Source: Muribaculaceae bacterium (GTDB lineage: Bacteria > Bacteroidota > Bacteroidia > Bacteroidales > Muribaculaceae). From it: a DNA stretch of 64,000 nucleotides. The position numbers and the translations under genes are program-made. Numbering within the stretch: position 1 is the first letter of the stretch; each line of letters starts with the position of its first letter. The notes beneath the pieces were generated by a model. That model was given only the letters and a program-made list of their open reading frames with translations. It made no database searches and had not been told where the DNA came from. The stretch covers positions 1 through 64,000 of the forward strand of contig JAFYYG010000065.1 in NCBI GenBank assembly GCA_017557625.1. The letters are read 5' to 3'. Below, piece after piece: positions 18,207 to 27,557 of this stretch.

Positions 18207-19673
18207 ATGAAGGCAAAAACAATAGATAAGCTTATAAGTGGTATAGATGTGTTGCATGTAAATGGCGACACTAGCAAGATGATTAGCGACGTGACCTGCG
18301 ACTCAAGGCTGGTGACCGAGGGCAGTCTCTTTGTGGCGGTGCGTGGAGTGGCAGTCGATGCCCATCAGTTCCTAGGACAAGTGGCGCAGAAAGGTGCCGC
18401 AGCTGTGGTGTGCGAGGCCTTTCCCGAGGAAATGTCGCCTCAAGTGACCTATATCCAGGTTGCTGACAGCACCGTGGCTCTGGCTCATCTCGCCAGCGCG
18501 TGGTATGACTATCCGTCGTCAAAGCTGCGCCTAGTGGGCGTGACAGGTACCAATGGCAAGACTACTATCGCCACCCTGCTCTATGAGCTTGCCCGCCTAT
18601 TGGGTTATAAAGCCGGTCTTCTGTCAACCGTTCAGAATATAATTGACGAGAGAGTGGAACCTGCCAAGCAGACCACCCCCGACCACCTTACCCTCAACCG
18701 CTTGCTTCATGACATGGTGGAGGCAGGTTGCGACTATGCCTTCATGGAGGTGAGCTCCCATGCATGTTCTCAGCACCGCATCGACGGCTTGAAATTTGCT
18801 GGTGGCATCTTCACCAATCTCACCCGTGACCACCTTGACTATCACGGTACTGTTGATAAATACATCGCCGCCAAGAAGATGTTCTTTGACTCATTAAGCA
18901 GCGACGCCTTTGCCGTGGTGAATGTTGATGACAAAGTGGGAAACGTGATGGTGCAGAACACCAAGGCCAAGAAATATACCTACTCGCTGCGGTCGCTTGC
19001 CGACTTCAAGTGCCGAGTAGTGGAAGACCGCCTTGATGGCACCTCGCTCATTATCAACGACACCGAGCTTGAAGTGATGTTCACAGGCAGGTTTAATGCT
19101 TATAACCTCACTGCCGTCTATGCCGCAGGGCTGCTGCTGGGATGGAACAGCGACGAGGTGCTTGTGGCAATGAGCAAACTTGTGCCAGTGGCTGGACGAT
19201 TCCAGACCCTGCGCTCGCCACGAGGCTACACCGCCATAGTAGATTATGCCCACACCCCCGATGCCCTCATCAATGTGCTTGACGCGGTAAATGAGGTGCG
19301 CAAGGGTAAAGGGCAACTCATTACGGTGTGTGGCTGCGGCGGCAACCGCGACAAGGGAAAGCGTCCTATCATGGCACACGAGGCCGTTATGCGCAGCGAT
19401 AAAGTAATACTGACAAGTGACAATCCGCGCGATGAGGACCCCGACGAGATACTTCGCGAGATGGAGGCGGGCGTTCCTGCCGAGAAGTTGCCAATCACTC
19501 TCACTATCACCGACCGCCGTCAAGCCATCAAGACGGCGTGCCAGCTTGCCCAGAGTGGCGACGTGGTGATGGTTGCCGGCAAAGGCCATGAGGATTATCA
19601 GGAAATCAAGGGCGTGAAGCACCACTTCGACGACCGCGAGGAGATAATTAAGATTTTTGAAACTGAGAAGTAG
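18207..19673 (+). CDS. murE: UDP-N-acetylmuramoyl-tripeptide synthetase MurE (meso-DAP type)
   Basis: The Mur ligase adds the third amino acid to UDP-MurNAc-L-Ala-D-Glu. The ATP loop GVTGTNGKTT and the carbamylated-lysine region are present. The substrate motif DNPR in TSDNPRDEDP is the known marker for meso-diaminopimelate specificity. I place the start at 18207 (MKAKTIDKLI), because an in-frame ATG at 18180 would overlap the ftsI end and add a non-homologous leader. That gives 488 residues. Five tandem 14-bp repeats follow its stop codon. Confidence 0.94.
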   Translation: MKAKTIDKLISGIDVLHVNGDTSKMISDVTCDSRLVTEGSLFVAVRGVAVDAHQFLGQVAQKGAAAVVCEAFPEEMSPQVTYIQVADSTVALAHLASAWYDYPSSKLRLVGVTGTNGKTTIATLLYELARLLGYKAGLLSTVQNIIDERVEPAKQTTPDHLTLNRLLHDMVEAGCDYAFMEVSSHACSQHRIDGLKFAGGIFTNLTRDHLDYHGTVDKYIAAKKMFFDSLSSDAFAVVNVDDKVGNVMVQNTKAKKYTYSLRSLADFKCRVVEDRLDGTSLIINDTELEVMFTGRFNAYNLTAVYAAGLLLGWNSDEVLVAMSKLVPVAGRFQTLRSPRGYTAIVDYAHTPDALINVLDAVNEVRKGKGQLITVCGCGGNRDKGKRPIMAHEAVMRSDKVILTSDNPRDEDPDEILREMEAGVPAEKLPITLTITDRRQAIKTACQLAQSGDVVMVAGKGHEDYQEIKGVKHHFDDREEIIKIFETEK

Positions 19674-19743
19674 AGATGTCAGAAATCAGATGTCAGAAAT
19701 CAGATGTCAGAAATCAGATGTCAGAAATCAGATGTCAGAAATC
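19674..19743. repeat. Five perfect tandem copies of a 14-bp unit between murE and mraY
   Basis: AGATGTCAGAAATC is repeated five times without interruption, starting at the base after the murE stop codon. The unit length is not a multiple of three and no frame runs through it. It resembles the other short tandem repeats in gaps of this window. Confidence 0.97.
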
Positions 19744-19794
19744 AGTAAGTTTTTAAGGGTTTATAAAGAACTAAAAACTAAAAAACAATAAGTT

Positions 19795-21144
19795 ATGCTA
19801 TACTACCTTTTTAGATTTTTAGAACAATACAATATTCCTGGGGCGCACATGTGGCAGTACATCTCGTTTCGTGCACTGCTCACTCTCATCCTGTCATTAA
19901 TCCTCTCGGCATGGTTGGGAGAGAAGTTTATCCACTATATGCGCAAGCGCAAGATAGGGGAGACGCAGCGTGACGCCTCGATTGACCCATTTGGCGAGAA
20001 GAAGGTGGGCACTCCGTCGATGGGTGGCATTGTGATTATCGCCGCCATCCTATTGCCCGTGCTGCTGCTGGGACGCATGCGCAACATCTACATTATCCTG
20101 ATGATTATCACCACGTTGTGGTTAGGATTTTTGGGCTTCTGCGACGACTACATCAAGATTTACCGCAAGCACAAAGAAGGCTTGAAGGGCAAGTACAAGA
20201 TTGTGGGTCAAGTGAGTATAGGACTGATTGTGGGCCTTGTGCTTTGGCTCAGTCCCGATGCTGTGATACACGAGAACATTGAGCGGGTTACTGTCCCCGC
20301 CCAAGAGACCGTGATGACAAATACCCCGCAAGAGGGTGCCGAAACAGCGTCAAGCACTCAAGATGGTACCCAAGTGGAGAAGAAAATCGTTGTACATAAA
20401 GACAAAGCAGAGAAGTCGTTAAAGACTACCATTCCATTTGTCAAGAATCACAATCTTGATTATGGCTACTTCACCAAGTGGATGGGCAAGTGGGGTGGTG
20501 CCGCTGGATGGGCTCTGTTTGTGCTCATGGTAATATTGGTGGTAACCGCAGTGAGCAATGGCGCCAACCTTAATGACGGTATGGACGGCATGTGTGCCGG
20601 CAATTCGGCGATAATCGGTGTGGCACTGGGCATACTCGCTTATGTGAGTTCAAACTTTGAGTATGCCTCCTACCTCAACATCATGTATATTCCCGATAGC
20701 CAGGAACTTGTGGTGTTTATGTGCGCCTTCATTGGTGCGTTGATAGGTTTCTTGTGGTATAATGCCTACCCAGCACAGATGTTTATGGGTGATACTGGTT
20801 CGCTGACCATTGGCGGTATCATTGGTGTGTGTGCCGTGATTATCCACAAGGAGTTGCTGGTGCCCATCTTGTGTGGTGTGTTCCTGATGGAGAGCCTCAC
20901 TGTCATCATCCAGACCCAGGTGTTCAAGTACTATAAGCACAAGGGCAAGAAGGTGAGGGTGTTCCGTTCAACGCCCATCCACGACAACTTCCGCAAGCTC
21001 GACAAGGACTTGGATCCTGAGTGCAAGTATGTGTTCCGCAACTGGCCCCACCACCGGTTCCACGAGTCGAAAATCACGCTGCGTTTCTGGATTTTCACCA
21101 TTGTCCTGGCGGCGTTGACGATAATAACCCTGAAAATCAGATAA
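19795..21144 (+). CDS. mraY: Phospho-N-acetylmuramoyl-pentapeptide-transferase MraY
   Basis: The 449-residue multi-TM enzyme makes lipid I from UDP-MurNAc-pentapeptide and undecaprenyl phosphate. Signature segments are KVGTPSMGGI, the catalytic DD in FCDDYIK, NGANLNDGMDGM and FMGDTGSL, with the C-terminal RSTPIHDNF replacing the HHH motif, as in other Bacteroidetes. It is longer than the usual 360. A hydrophilic insert at about 163-205, rich in T, E, Q and K (from VPAQETV to DKAEKS), accounts for much of this. Confidence 0.95.
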   Translation: MLYYLFRFLEQYNIPGAHMWQYISFRALLTLILSLILSAWLGEKFIHYMRKRKIGETQRDASIDPFGEKKVGTPSMGGIVIIAAILLPVLLLGRMRNIYIILMIITTLWLGFLGFCDDYIKIYRKHKEGLKGKYKIVGQVSIGLIVGLVLWLSPDAVIHENIERVTVPAQETVMTNTPQEGAETASSTQDGTQVEKKIVVHKDKAEKSLKTTIPFVKNHNLDYGYFTKWMGKWGGAAGWALFVLMVILVVTAVSNGANLNDGMDGMCAGNSAIIGVALGILAYVSSNFEYASYLNIMYIPDSQELVVFMCAFIGALIGFLWYNAYPAQMFMGDTGSLTIGGIIGVCAVIIHKELLVPILCGVFLMESLTVIIQTQVFKYYKHKGKKVRVFRSTPIHDNFRKLDKDLDPECKYVFRNWPHHRFHESKITLRFWIFTIVLAALTIITLKIR

Positions 21145-21276
21145 TTTCATTCAAGTTTGCCAACTTGAAGTTTAGGGTTTAGAGAAGAAGATTTCTTCTA
21201 GATTAGAGAGAAACATTTAAAATTTTGAGTCATCATAGAAAAACGAGTATTGGTATTTTAAAACAGACTAAAGGAA

Positions 21277-22614
21277 ATGAAAAGTTTAGTAGTTATAGGA
21301 GGCGGAGAGAGCGGCGTTGGAGCTGCTGTGCTAGGCAAAGTTAAGGGTATGGATGTGTGGCTCACCGATATGGGAACCATAGCTCCACGCTACAAGGAAA
21401 TTCTCGACAAGTGGGAAATCGCTTGGGAAGAAGGCCACCACACCGAGGAGAAGGTGCTTGGTGCCGACGAGATAGTGAAAAGTCCTGGAGTGCCCCTTAC
21501 AGCGCCGCTTATCGCCAAAGCGATGGCCAAAAACATTCCTGTGATCTCTGAGATAGAGTTTGCAGGCCGTTATACCGATGCTAAAATGGTGTGTATTACC
21601 GGCAGTAACGGCAAGACCACCACAACCTTGCTCACCTATCACATCTTGAAGGAAGCAGGGCTGAATGTGGGTCTTGCCGGTAATGTCGGCAAGAGTCTTG
21701 CGATGCAGGTGGCAACCGAGAAGCACGACGTGTATGTAATTGAGCTTAGCAGTTTCCAGCTCGACAACATGTATGACTTCCGTGCCAATATTGCTGTGAT
21801 GCTCAATATCACTCCCGACCACCTCGACCGCTACGACTACAAGATGGAGAACTACGCCGCTGCCAAGTTCCGCATCATGCAGAACCAGACCAGCGAAGAC
21901 GCTTTTATCTATTGGGAGGATGACCCCGTCATTTCGGCTCAGCTCAAGAGCATTAAGAGCGAGGCGCGCTTCTTCCCCTTCAGTGCCCGCGACGACAAGT
22001 CGTGCACTGCCTATTTGAGCAACGGCACGCTGTGCTTCAATGTGGAGGGCGATGAGTGGGATATGCCCAGCAGTGAGTTAGCACTGAAGGGCCTTCATAA
22101 CATCTACAACTCAATGGCGGCAGGTATCAGTGCCACCTTGCTCGATATCAAGAAAGAAAATATCCGTAAAGCGCTCGCCAACTTCGAGGCCGTGGAGCAC
22201 CGTCTCGAGTTTGTGCGCTCGCTGCACGGAGTGAGATATATCAACGACTCCAAAGCCACCAATGTCAATTCCACCTGGTATGCTCTTGAGAGCATGACCG
22301 ACCCCGTGGTGCTAATCCTCGGCGGCAAGGACAAAGGTAACGACTACAGCGAGATAGAGGAGTTTGTAAAAGAGAAAGTTGTAGCATTGGTTTGTCTAGG
22401 AGTTGACAATACTAAGTTGCATGCTTTCTTCAACGGCAAAGTGCCAGTGATAGAGGATGCACGCAGCATGGCTGAGTGTGTTGAGAAATGCCACGCACTT
22501 GCCAAGGACGGCAGCACAGTGCTTTTGTCGCCCTGCTGCGCCAGCTTCGACCTGTTTAAGAGCTACGAGGACCGTGGCGAGCAATTCAAGGAGTGTGTAA
22601 ACAATTTAAAGTAA
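21277..22614 (+). CDS. murD: UDP-N-acetylmuramoylalanine–D-glutamate ligase MurD
   Basis: The 445-residue Mur ligase adds D-glutamate to UDP-MurNAc-L-Ala. Residues 1-95 form the UDP-binding Rossmann domain (IGGGESGVGAAVLG). The ATP loop is CITGSNGKTTT at about 106-116. Central motifs are ELSSFQLD and NITPDHLDRYD. The C-terminal domain has NDSKATNVNSTW and ILGGKDKGNDY. Length is normal. It lies between mraY and ftsW. Confidence 0.96.
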   Translation: MKSLVVIGGGESGVGAAVLGKVKGMDVWLTDMGTIAPRYKEILDKWEIAWEEGHHTEEKVLGADEIVKSPGVPLTAPLIAKAMAKNIPVISEIEFAGRYTDAKMVCITGSNGKTTTTLLTYHILKEAGLNVGLAGNVGKSLAMQVATEKHDVYVIELSSFQLDNMYDFRANIAVMLNITPDHLDRYDYKMENYAAAKFRIMQNQTSEDAFIYWEDDPVISAQLKSIKSEARFFPFSARDDKSCTAYLSNGTLCFNVEGDEWDMPSSELALKGLHNIYNSMAAGISATLLDIKKENIRKALANFEAVEHRLEFVRSLHGVRYINDSKATNVNSTWYALESMTDPVVLILGGKDKGNDYSEIEEFVKEKVVALVCLGVDNTKLHAFFNGKVPVIEDARSMAECVEKCHALAKDGSTVLLSPCCASFDLFKSYEDRGEQFKECVNNLK

Positions 22615-22639
22615 AAAGTCGCATTATACGAGAGCTGAT

Positions 22640-23968
22640 ATGAGCGAGAAAGTATCAAGATATAGGGAAATGACAATTCGCTATGGCGATCCCTGGATTT
22701 GGGGTATCTACCTGACGCTGGTGGTGTTGTCGATAGTGGAGTCTTACTCGGCGTCGAGCCGCGATGTGGCTCTGATGGGAGTGTATGAACCCATCATAAA
22801 GCAGGTGGTGTATTTGGTCATTGGCGGCTTTTTTGTCGTGATTTTGAGTCGCATCAATTACAACAACAAGATGCTGCTGCTGGTGCTCATCCCCCTGCTG
22901 TGGATTTTCACTGTGGTGGCGCTTATCTATGTGCTGGTGGCTGGTGAGGTGGTGAATGGTGCGCAGCGCGCGTTCACAATCCCGATAATCGGTCTGTCGG
23001 TACAGCCGTCGGAGTTGGCGAAACTTTCGGCAGTTACTGCCCTCGCTTATATTATGGCTAAGAACCAGGAAGACCGTGATGTCTCAACTAAGGGCGTTAC
23101 GGTGTCGGCTGCTGTAGTGGCTCTCTTTGGCGCTTTGATGATCAACAGCGGCTTGACCAACACTTTGCTGCTCATGTGCATCAGTGGTGCGATGTTTGTA
23201 GTGGGCGGTGCGCGTTATAAGAAGCTGTTTGCAGTTCTGATAATATATGCTATAGTTGGCGGATTGTTCTGGGTGTGGAAAGACCTTAGCGACAAGCGCG
23301 AGGAAAATATGCGTCAAGTAACAGCTGTAGAAGTGGGTCAAACCGCGGCTGTTGACAAGAACAAGACTGTGGATCGCCACAATATGCGCAAAGGCCGCAT
23401 TAACAACTATTTTCATCGCGACAAGCTGATTAATGACTCAGTCACCAGTGAAAATGCTCAAGAGATGTTCTCTATCATGGCACAGGCTCATGGCGGGGTA
23501 TGGGGCGTGGGCATCGGTAACTCACGCGAGTGCAGTCGCCTGCCGCTAGCCTTCAGCGACTATATTTTCTCAATTATTATGGAGGAGATAGGACTGGTGG
23601 GCGGCATATTTGTGATAATCCTGTACTTGTGGCTGCTGTCGCGAGCGGCAATGATAGCGCGGCGATGTCATCGTGTGTTGCCGGCGCTGCTAATCATTGG
23701 TATGGCTTCTATGATCACCTTCCAGGCGTTGTTCCACATGGCCATCAACACTGGAGTGTTCCCTGTGTCGGGTCAACCGTTGCCGCTCATCTCTAAAGGT
23801 GGCACATCGATACTCGTGACCAGTGTCGCTCTGGGTGTAATGCTCAGTGTGAGCCGCACTATCGCTAATAATGTAAATGGAAAGAACAAGGATGACGGCA
23901 ACAAGCTGCCTAGTGGTCTTGATGCCCGTAATCCATCAGAAATACCTGTCAAAAATGAGTGGAAATAA
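22640..23968 (+). CDS. ftsW: Septal peptidoglycan glycosyltransferase FtsW (SEDS family)
   Basis: The 442-residue SEDS protein has about ten TM segments. It polymerises lipid II at the septum with its partner transpeptidase, probably the PBP at 16091. Family features are SVQPSELAKLS, the large periplasmic loop between about 225 and 285, QAHGGVWGVGIGNS, and FPVSGQPLPLISKGGTS near the end. The last 14 bases overlap murG. Confidence 0.94.
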   Translation: MSEKVSRYREMTIRYGDPWIWGIYLTLVVLSIVESYSASSRDVALMGVYEPIIKQVVYLVIGGFFVVILSRINYNNKMLLLVLIPLLWIFTVVALIYVLVAGEVVNGAQRAFTIPIIGLSVQPSELAKLSAVTALAYIMAKNQEDRDVSTKGVTVSAAVVALFGALMINSGLTNTLLLMCISGAMFVVGGARYKKLFAVLIIYAIVGGLFWVWKDLSDKREENMRQVTAVEVGQTAAVDKNKTVDRHNMRKGRINNYFHRDKLINDSVTSENAQEMFSIMAQAHGGVWGVGIGNSRECSRLPLAFSDYIFSIIMEEIGLVGGIFVIILYLWLLSRAAMIARRCHRVLPALLIIGMASMITFQALFHMAINTGVFPVSGQPLPLISKGGTSILVTSVALGVMLSVSRTIANNVNGKNKDDGNKLPSGLDARNPSEIPVKNEWK

Positions 23969-25070
23969 CAACAAATTAAGCGTGTTGATAAGTGGTGGCG
24001 GCACAGGTGGACACATCTTCCCGGCCTTGTCGATAGCCAACGAAATCAAGCGCAGGGTGCCGCAGGCAAATATATTGTTTGTGGGTGCCGAGGGACGCAT
24101 GGAGATGGAACGCGTTCCGGCAGCGGGATATGAGATTAAGGGGCTGCCTGTCGTGGGCTTTGAGCGCAAGCGTCTGTGGCGCAATTTCAAGGTGCTCTAT
24201 CAGCTCAAGAAGAGCATGACGATGGCTCGCACCATCCTTGAACAGTTTCAACCCAATGTGGCAGTGGGCGTTGGAGGATATGCTAGCGGTCCAATGCTGC
24301 GCGAGTGCCAGAAACACGACATCCCCACTTTGCTTCAGGAGCAGAACTCCTATGCCGGTGTTGCCAACAAACTCCTTGCCAAGAAGGCGAAGTACATCTG
24401 TGTGGCTTATGATGGCATGGAGCGCTACTTCCCTGCCGAGAAGATAGTGGTCACGGGAAATCCTGTGCGCCGCTCGTTGCTGGAGTGTGAAGCCACACCC
24501 GAGGCTGCCCGTGAGGCATTCGGGCTGGATGCTCACAAGCGCACCATCTTGATAGTAGGAGGCAGCTTGGGTGCCCGCACCATTAACGACAGCATCATTG
24601 CTGGGTTGCGCACCATAGGCAAGCACGATGACATTCAGGTGATATGGCAGTCAGGGCGTATCTATGACGAGCGTTGCCGTGAAGCCCTCATCTCATCGCA
24701 GGTCACCAATATCAAGCAGATGCCGTTCATCAGCAATATGGACTTGGCCTATCGAGCTGCCGACCTGGTGATTTCGCGTGCTGGAGCCAGTTCTATCAGC
24801 GAACTCCAGCTTCTTGGTAAGGCATCGTTGCTGGTGCCCTCGCCTAATGTTGCCGAGGATCATCAGACAAAGAATGCTATGGCACTTGTCACTCGCAACG
24901 CTGCGTTGATGATTCCCGACAGCGATGCTGGCTTCAAACTTGTTGACGTGATGCTTACCACAATAGAGGAAGACCGCATCCTCAAGATGCTTAGTGAGAA
25001 CGTTTCGAAGATGGCTCTTCACGACTCAGCCGAGAACATCGTTGATAGAGTGTTGCAAATAGCGAAATAA
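23955..25070 (+). CDS. murG: UDP-GlcNAc:lipid I N-acetylglucosaminyltransferase MurG
   Basis: The GT-B enzyme (GT28) makes lipid II from lipid I. The glycine-rich GGGTGGHIFPAL is near the N-terminus, and VGVGGYASGP, LLQEQNSYAGVANK and VISRAGASSISEL follow. I choose ATG 23955 (MSGNNNKLSVLISGG), which gives 371 residues. An in-frame ATG at 23877 would add 26 unrelated residues deep inside ftsW. The overlap with ftsW suggests coupled translation. Confidence 0.95.
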   Translation: MSGNNNKLSVLISGGGTGGHIFPALSIANEIKRRVPQANILFVGAEGRMEMERVPAAGYEIKGLPVVGFERKRLWRNFKVLYQLKKSMTMARTILEQFQPNVAVGVGGYASGPMLRECQKHDIPTLLQEQNSYAGVANKLLAKKAKYICVAYDGMERYFPAEKIVVTGNPVRRSLLECEATPEAAREAFGLDAHKRTILIVGGSLGARTINDSIIAGLRTIGKHDDIQVIWQSGRIYDERCREALISSQVTNIKQMPFISNMDLAYRAADLVISRAGASSISELQLLGKASLLVPSPNVAEDHQTKNAMALVTRNAALMIPDSDAGFKLVDVMLTTIEEDRILKMLSENVSKMALHDSAENIVDRVLQIAK

Positions 25071-25128
25071 CTATTAAGTGTTAAGATTAAAGTGTTAAGT
25101 GATAAGTGACTCTGAACTCTGAACTATT
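25071..25128. repeat. Short word-like repeats between murG and murC
   Basis: Variants of TTAAGTGTTAAG and TCTGAACTCTGAAC fill this 58-base gap. They match the style of repeats in other gaps of the window. Confidence 0.7.
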
Positions 25129-26511
25129 ATGAAAGATTATAAGTCATTATTTTTTGTGGGCGCTGGAGGTATCGGGATGGCTGCTTTGGAGCGCTATTTC
25201 CTCGCTCAAGGCAAGAAGGTGGCGGGTTATGATCGCACACCCAGCGAGTTGATTCACGCTCTTGTTGATGAGGGCGTGGAAATCGTCTTTGACGAGAATC
25301 CCGACCTGATTCCCGATTACTGCCGTGACCCAGAGACTACACTGGTGGTTTATACCCCTGCCGTCCCCGATAGCCATGCTGGTCTCAAGTATTTCCGTGA
25401 CAACGGTTTTGATGTGGTTAAGCGCGCTAAAGTGCTGGGATTAGTCACTGAGAGCAGCAAGGGTCTGTGTTTTGCCGGCACTCACGGCAAGACCACGACA
25501 TCGAGTATGGCGGCTCACATTCTCACTGTTGCTGGCGTGGGATGCAACGCCTTTCTGGGAGGTGTGCTGCGCAACTACAACAGCAACTTTCTGCTGGCTC
25601 CCGACAGTCCCTATTCGGTTATTGAGGCCGATGAGTTTGACCGCTCATTTCATCACTTAAAACCCTATATAGCAGTTGTTACCAGCACCGACCCCGACCA
25701 TCTCGACATCTATGGCAACTATGAGAACTATCTTGAGGGTTTTGCCCATTTTACTGAGTTGGTGCGCAGCGACGGAGCCTTGATAGTGCATTTTGGTCTT
25801 GCTCTGAAACCTCGTGTAGCACAAGGGGTTAAGGTTTACACATATTCTAAAGACGAAGGCGATTTCCATGCAGTAAATGTACACAAAGGCAATGGTGAAA
25901 TAGTCTTTGATTTGGTGACTCCTTGGGAGACAATCGCCAACATCAAACTCGGAGTTCCTGTGGAAATCAACATTGAGAACGCAATAGCTGCTATGGCAGC
26001 ATGCCGCCTTGAGGGCATCTCGCCCGAAGCGATGCGCGAGGCTATCGCCACGTTCCAGGGTGCCAAGCGCCGCTTTGAGTTCTGGCTTAAGGAACCTGGT
26101 GAGCATGGCAAGGTGGTGATTGACGACTATGCCCATCATCCCAGCGAGCTATTGGCGAGCATAAAGAGTGTTCGTGACCTCTATGAAGGCCGTCGCCTCA
26201 CGGTGATGTTCCAGCCGCATCTTTACTCCCGCACACGCGATTTCGCACTAGAATTTGCGTCTGCGCTCTCTCATGCCGACGAGGTGATATTATTGCCCAT
26301 TTATCCCGCCCGGGAGCTCCCAATAGAGGGAATTACGAGCGAAATTATATTAAAAGATGTGAAATGTGCGAAAAAATCAATTTATTCTAAAGAAAATTTG
26401 ATTAAGTCGATACATTTGCTTAATTTTGATATTTTATTAGTATTGGGGGCTGGCGACATCGTTGATTTGCTACCCCAGATTTGTGAAGAAATAAAGAAAC
26501 AGGCACGTTGA
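25129..26511 (+). CDS. murC: UDP-N-acetylmuramate–L-alanine ligase MurC (Mpl not excluded)
   Basis: The 460-residue Mur ligase has FVGAGGIGMAALERYF at the N-terminus, the ATP loop AGTHGKTTTSSM, EADEFDRSFHHLKP, TSTDPDHLDIYGNY, and DDYAHHPSEL in the C-terminal domain. It adds L-alanine to UDP-MurNAc. Mpl, the murein peptide ligase, is a close relative, but the place in the dcw cluster supports MurC. Its TGA overlaps the TTG start of ftsQ. Confidence 0.93.
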   Translation: MKDYKSLFFVGAGGIGMAALERYFLAQGKKVAGYDRTPSELIHALVDEGVEIVFDENPDLIPDYCRDPETTLVVYTPAVPDSHAGLKYFRDNGFDVVKRAKVLGLVTESSKGLCFAGTHGKTTTSSMAAHILTVAGVGCNAFLGGVLRNYNSNFLLAPDSPYSVIEADEFDRSFHHLKPYIAVVTSTDPDHLDIYGNYENYLEGFAHFTELVRSDGALIVHFGLALKPRVAQGVKVYTYSKDEGDFHAVNVHKGNGEIVFDLVTPWETIANIKLGVPVEINIENAIAAMAACRLEGISPEAMREAIATFQGAKRRFEFWLKEPGEHGKVVIDDYAHHPSELLASIKSVRDLYEGRRLTVMFQPHLYSRTRDFALEFASALSHADEVILLPIYPARELPIEGITSEIILKDVKCAKKSIYSKENLIKSIHLLNFDILLVLGAGDIVDLLPQICEEIKKQAR

Positions 26512-27494
26512 AATATGCACGTTACATATTACTGATAGTGCTCTTGGCCCTGCTCATAGGAGGCTCCTACTGGGCAAGGAGCAAGAGTCGTGATGAGGTG
26601 TGCAAAGAAATAAAGGTTGAGATAGAGAACAACGAGGGCGCAACTTTTGTCACAGCGACCTACGTCTTGGAAGAACTTGAACGCAAGCACATTATCGTCA
26701 AGGATAAACCAGTATGGCAGATTAACGTGGAGGAGATAGAGAAAGTGCTCTTGCAGTCGCAATATATAGAGACGGCGGAGTGCATGTTTGTAAATGGCGG
26801 CACCCTTAAGATAAAAGTCTCTCAGATAGTGCCTGTGATGCGTGTCTTCGACGGTGACCAGTCCTACTATGTCAACAAGCAGGGCAAACGTATGACCGCC
26901 GTTGCCAACTGCTATACCGACGTGCCCATTGTTAAAGGACACTTCACCAACAACTTCACACCCATGCGCATGCTGCCCTTGGTGCAGTATGTGGAGAGTG
27001 TCCCCGAGTTGAAGGCTTTGGTGACGATGTATTGCATAAACGATACCAACAATATCATCATTGTGCCTTCGGTAGAAGGTCATGTGATAAACATTGGCAA
27101 CTGCAGCGACTATGAGTCTAAGTTCAAGAAGCTCAAGTTGTTCTACAACAAGGTGATGCCAGTAAAGGGTTGGATGTACTACGACACCATTTCGGTGAAG
27201 TGGGACTATCAGGTTGTTGCCACACGGCGCGATAAATTAGTGGAGGTTCAGAATGTTTATGATCCAGAGCAGGACGAGATTCCCGATGACCCAGGTACCA
27301 TGCGGGTGAGCAGTGATAGCAAGGCTCCAATCAACAAGATGGCTTCAGAGAAAAACATCTCCGCCCCCAAAAGTTCCTCTCCACCAGCTACTGGCGAGAA
27401 CAAGGTCGACACCAAGAAACCTGCCGAGCAGTCGTCGCCTCCTCCCGATAAAAAGAAAGAAAATACTCCAAAAAATAAATCAACAAATGGCTGA
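26508..27494 (+). CDS. ftsQ: FtsQ/DivIB-like division protein
   Basis: The 328-residue single-pass protein has a TM helix at about 6-24 and a periplasmic POTRA/FtsQ-type region (about 35-240). A proline-, lysine- and serine-rich tail (about 260-328) follows, which is unusually long. The reading frame begins with TTG at 26508, overlapping the murC stop as TTGA; no ATG in frame precedes the TM helix. Identification rests on topology, length and position between murC and ftsA. Confidence 0.8.
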   Translation: MKYARYILLIVLLALLIGGSYWARSKSRDEVCKEIKVEIENNEGATFVTATYVLEELERKHIIVKDKPVWQINVEEIEKVLLQSQYIETAECMFVNGGTLKIKVSQIVPVMRVFDGDQSYYVNKQGKRMTAVANCYTDVPIVKGHFTNNFTPMRMLPLVQYVESVPELKALVTMYCINDTNNIIIVPSVEGHVINIGNCSDYESKFKKLKLFYNKVMPVKGWMYYDTISVKWDYQVVATRRDKLVEVQNVYDPEQDEIPDDPGTMRVSSDSKAPINKMASEKNISAPKSSSPPATGENKVDTKKPAEQSSPPPDKKKENTPKNKSTNG

Positions 27495-27557
27495 CAAGGT
27501 ACATCCTTTCCCTACTTATTAATTGAAACTTAACACTTAATACATATTTTCACACTC

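Noticed and set aside
19674-19743. CRISPR array
   Set aside because: The 14-bp units are directly adjacent without spacers and no cas gene is near.
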